This document shows, piece after piece, positions 34,857 to 36,784 of a stretch of DNA of 36,784 nucleotides. The position numbers and the translations under genes are program-made. Under the pieces are notes generated by a model that did no database searches, was not told the origin of the DNA, and saw only the letters and a program-made list of their open reading frames with translations. Numbering within the stretch: position 1 is the first letter of the stretch; each line of letters opens with the position of its first letter. The DNA is from Peptococcaceae bacterium UBA3937 (GTDB taxonomy: Bacteria; Bacillota; Peptococcia; DRI-13; DTU073): NCBI GenBank assembly GCA_002385735.1, contig DGEB01000041.1, positions 1 to 36,784 on the forward strand. Direction: 5' to 3'.

Positions 34857-34907
34857 GGAAAACTTTTAACAGCAAAATTACTACACAATAAAGGGAAGGG
34901 ATGTTTG

Positions 34908-35894
34908 ATGCAAAGAAGCGAACTATATAAATTGCTGAACATTAAGTTAGACCTGGCCGTAGAAGCCCATGACCTGTTGAGAGGCGATGCGGGACAAGAG
35001 ATCCCGGGCGTGAAAATGGAAGAGATGCCTTTTGAATACGGGCAGATCAAAACCATTACCATTCTTAATGAACAAGGAGCCGCCATGATGGGCCGTGCTC
35101 CCGGCAGTTATATTACGTTAGATTCGCCGGCACTCCGGGAGAACAACAAAATGGTACATAAAAAAATCGGCGAAATCCTCGCGGAAAAACTAAAAACAAT
35201 CCTTCCGCTGCAGGAAAACAGCACCATCCTGGTGGTAGGCTTGGGAAACTGGAACGCCACTCCCGACGCGTTAGGACCAAAAGTAATCGAATTTTCGATG
35301 GCGACCCGCCATCTTTTCCAGTATGCTCCGGAAGAACTGCGGCACGGGTTAAGATCGGTGTGTGTTTTTGCCCCCGGTGTTTTAGGGATTACCGGCATTG
35401 AAACCGCGGAACTGATCAAAGGAGCCGTCGACCGGATTCAGCCCGACTTTATTATTGCGATTGACGCTTTGGCCGCCGGGAGCGTGGAAAGAATCAACTC
35501 CACCATTCAGGTGGCCACCACCGGGATTAACCCTGGTTCAGGGATCGGAAACAAGCGGGTCGGGATTAATGAGGAAACCATGGGTGTGCCGGTTATCGCC
35601 ATCGGGGTTCCTACGGTGGTGCACGCCGGGCTGATTGCCCACCAGGCCATGGAAAACCTGTTTAACCATCTTCAAAACACACCCGCCCTGCGTGCTGTTT
35701 ATCAAGCCTTACAACCGGTGGCGGTCCAACAAATGATTAATCAGGTGCTGGAGCCCTTTGGCGGGCAATTAATGGTCACGCCCAAGGAAATCGATGAACT
35801 CATTACCAACACGGCCAAAATCATCGCCATGGCCTTAGCCCTGGCCTTGCATCCCGGCATCCCACCGCAGGAAGTGGAACATTACCTTCACTAG
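34908..35894 (+). CDS. gpr: Germination protease GPR
   Basis: Spore protease that degrades alpha/beta SASPs when spores germinate. It is made as a zymogen in the forespore and self-cleaves. The 328-residue product shows the family pattern: an N-terminal propeptide region with DLAVEAHDLL, VVGLGNWNATPDALGP, FAPGVLGITGIET, DFIIAIDALAAGS and GINPGSGIGNKR. I take the ATG at 34908-34910, behind AAGGGAAGGGA; an open frame 201 bases longer upstream translates the T-tract array and is not real protein. It faces the SASP gene across a shared terminator. Confidence 0.95.
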   Translation: MQRSELYKLLNIKLDLAVEAHDLLRGDAGQEIPGVKMEEMPFEYGQIKTITILNEQGAAMMGRAPGSYITLDSPALRENNKMVHKKIGEILAEKLKTILPLQENSTILVVGLGNWNATPDALGPKVIEFSMATRHLFQYAPEELRHGLRSVCVFAPGVLGITGIETAELIKGAVDRIQPDFIIAIDALAAGSVERINSTIQVATTGINPGSGIGNKRVGINEETMGVPVIAIGVPTVVHAGLIAHQAMENLFNHLQNTPALRAVYQALQPVAVQQMINQVLEPFGGQLMVTPKEIDELITNTAKIIAMALALALHPGIPPQEVEHYLH

Positions 35895-35956
35895 ATTACC
35901 TTTAAGGCATATAAATCAAAATTATGTTTTAAAACAGGCAGCTTTTAATTATTAAT

Positions 35957-35996
35957 AAAAACAAGCAGTGATCAACATGACCACTGCTTGTTTTTT
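35957..35996. terminator. Bidirectional terminator between gpr and the SASP gene
   Basis: A perfect 14-base inverted repeat (AAAAACAAGCAGTG at 35957-35970, CACTGCTTGTTTTT at 35982-35995) with an 11-base loop. T-rich tails occur on both strands, so it can end both convergent transcripts. Confidence 0.92.
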
Positions 35997-36034
35997 CATT
36001 TATCCATCAAAATTATCCGACGGGAGCAAGCAGG

Positions 36035-36250
36035 TTACACCATCTGTCCTTTGGATAACGCTTCTTCCGCAAATTGCACGAGCTTTCTGGTCATATAGCC
36101 ACCAACATAACCGTTCTGACGAGAAGTGAGCTGCCCTTTGTCAATCTGCGCATAGTTAGTGATGCCCAGTTCGCCCGCAATTTCGTATTTCAACTGGTCA
36201 AGGGCTTGCGCCGCCCCCTGGACGGCAGGTTTGTTCGTATTCCGAGGCAT
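36035..36250 (-). CDS. Alpha/beta-type small acid-soluble spore protein
   Basis: DNA-binding protein that coats and protects spore DNA and is later digested by GPR. The 71-residue product has both family blocks: ALDQLKYEIAGELGI, including the GPR cleavage segment (YEIAGE), and NGYVGGYMTRKLVQFAE at the C-terminal side. The ATG at 36248-36250 lies behind AAAGGAGGTGA; a GTG four codons earlier is inside that site. A TGTATA hexamer at 36309-36314 resembles a sigma-G -35, but the matching -10 is poor. The neighbouring gene gpr encodes its protease. Confidence 0.95.
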   Translation of the reverse strand: MPRNTNKPAVQGAAQALDQLKYEIAGELGITNYAQIDKGQLTSRQNGYVGGYMTRKLVQFAEEALSKGQMV

Positions 36251-36351
36251 GCTTGGTGTCACCTCCTTTGCTTGAACTATTCTTATTTTTAGCCGGACAA
36301 AAATATTTTATACATTCTAAAAAACGATTGTAGTTAGAACCTTTTCCCATT

Positions 36352-36519
36352 TCACCGGGCCGTTTTGGGGGCTGTTTCCTTGAACGCTCCCTGTTGCGCC
36401 TGCTCCGGCGAAAGACGGTCCCTTTGCCCGGGCAAGCCGAATTCCTGCGCTATTTCGTATTTTAACCTTTGCCATTTGTCCTTTTTTTTCATTTTTAACG
36501 AGTTTTTATATTTGGACAC
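36352..36519 (-). CDS. Minimal SASP-like protein
   Basis: Short 55-residue Lys-rich protein whose middle, KWQRLKYEIAQEFGLPGQ, matches the GPR-cleavage half of alpha/beta SASPs (KYEIA-E-G). The C-terminal GG-MTR-LV block is absent; instead the end is RLSPEQAQQGAFKETAPKTAR. The GTG start has GGAGG seven bases upstream; the upstream in-frame ATG falls in the preceding terminator. It could be a divergent, single-helix SASP or a GPR-degradable spore peptide. It lies 101 bases upstream of the SASP gene on the same strand. Confidence 0.75.
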   Translation of the reverse strand: MSKYKNSLKMKKKDKWQRLKYEIAQEFGLPGQRDRLSPEQAQQGAFKETAPKTAR

Positions 36520-36570
36520 CCCATCACCTCCAAAGTTATTGTGCGCTAATTTCACTTTTTTCAAAACAGC

Positions 36571-36622
36571 AAAAACCGGCAACGTTTTTTTGCTTTTTAA
36601 AAGCAGACGCTACCGGTTTTTT
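36571..36622 (-). terminator. Terminator after the decarboxylase beta-subunit gene
   Basis: On the minus strand ACCGGTAGCGT pairs with ACGTTGCCGGT (11 pairs, two G-U). The loop contains a second small hairpin (GCTTTTAAAAAGC), and TTTTT follows. It lies about 70 bases past the stop of the partial gene. Confidence 0.75.
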
Positions 36623-36691
36623 CATCCACAGCTTAAATCCTCTATTCTTTTACCAGGTCATCACCCGTTTTTCAAAAAGCACAGCTTTAAG

Positions 36692-36784
36692 CTAACCAAA
36701 GAGGGATAAAAGCACCCCGGCGGCCACGGCCGAGCCAATAACGCCGGCTACATTCGGTCCCATGGCATGCATCAAAAGGAAGTT
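36692..36784 (-). CDS. Sodium-pump decarboxylase beta subunit, C-terminal end (partial)
   Basis: Only the last 30 codons are in the window. They read [20 protein letters not shown] and end [10 protein letters not shown], which matches the conserved C terminus of the membrane beta subunit (OadB/GcdB/MmdB) of biotin-dependent Na+-translocating decarboxylases. Which acid is decarboxylated cannot be told from this part. The gene continues beyond the right edge. Confidence 0.85.
   Translation of the reverse strand, partial: NFLLMHAMGPNVAGVIGSAVAAGVLLSLFG

Larger units (their letters stand above)
34466..34907. other. 442-base divergent region between rsmD and gpr
   Basis: Contains the rsmD promoter on the minus strand, a GC-poor stretch (34520-34700) with no recognised gene, then a hairpin and the GGAA/T-tract array leading into gpr. 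No convincing sigma-G promoter for gpr was found by eye. Confidence 0.5.

Noticed and set aside
34707..34907. 201-base upstream extension of gpr
   Set aside because: It translates the GGAA/T-tract array into Phe-rich sequence; GPR homology and a good ribosome site begin at 34908.
36251..36350. Sigma-G promoter for the SASP gene
   Set aside because: A TGTATA hexamer is present, but the expected -10 (CATnnTA-like) is not convincingly matched at the right distance.

Overview
The window looks like a chromosomal segment of an endospore-forming, probably anaerobic, Clostridia-like Firmicute. The evidence is a germination protease (gpr), two small acid-soluble spore protein genes and ylbJ; a FapR-controlled fatty-acid operon with FabK-type reductases; strong AGGAGG ribosome sites; frequent GTG/TTG starts; and the end of a sodium-pump decarboxylase beta subunit. 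The species cannot be named from this sequence. No rRNA, tRNA, CRISPR array or intact insertion sequence was seen.

Layout. (1) 67-15077, minus strand: fapR, plsX, fabH, fabK, fabD, fabG, acpP, a second FabK-like flavoprotein, fabF, rnc, a radical SAM/Elp3-like gene, smc and ftsY. This is a fatty-acid synthesis block running into RNA-processing, chromosome and SRP-receptor genes. A sigma-A-type promoter overlaid by two overlapping FapR-type palindromes lies just before fapR. (2) 15207-16828: an odd 1.6 kb patch with one gene for a membrane-anchored X2/SwmB/YD-repeat protein. It has its own promoter and is bounded by 10-bp direct repeats. (3) 16828-18716, minus: pta, yceD (DUF177) and rpmF, ending in a clear terminator. 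(4) 18882-21496, plus: tmcAL and ylbJ; a long hairpin covers the ylbJ ribosome site. (5) 21520-33122, minus: a type IV pilus operon, pilB-pilC-pilin-pilM-pilN-pilO followed by PilV-, PilX- and PilW-like minor pilins. (6) 33438-34465, minus: a coiled-coil protein and rsmD. (7) 34908-36784: gpr (plus), facing a SASP gene, a minimal SASP-like gene and the 3' end of an oadB/gcdB-type gene (minus).

How the genes fit together. FabD loads malonyl groups onto AcpP, FabH starts chains, FabF/FabG/FabK elongate them, and PlsX passes acyl groups to phospholipid synthesis. FapR senses malonyl-CoA and probably represses its own operon. The dehydratase FabZ and acetyl-CoA carboxylase are not here. The pilus genes supply the extension motor, platform, alignment complex, major pilin and minor pilins; no PilT retraction motor or PilD peptidase is present. 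Gpr and its substrates, the SASPs, sit side by side.

The most unusual items are: a PilB ATPase doubled in size by a ~520-residue, very acidic insert between its two N-terminal domains; a 724-residue PilX/GspK-like minor pilin carrying calcium-type Asp repeats; a PilO-like protein twice the normal length; the X2-SwmB-YD membrane protein in its repeat-bounded patch; a ~20-bp periodic GGAA/T-tract array ahead of gpr; and a 55-residue SASP-like protein that has the protease-cleavage half of the family but not the C-terminal half.
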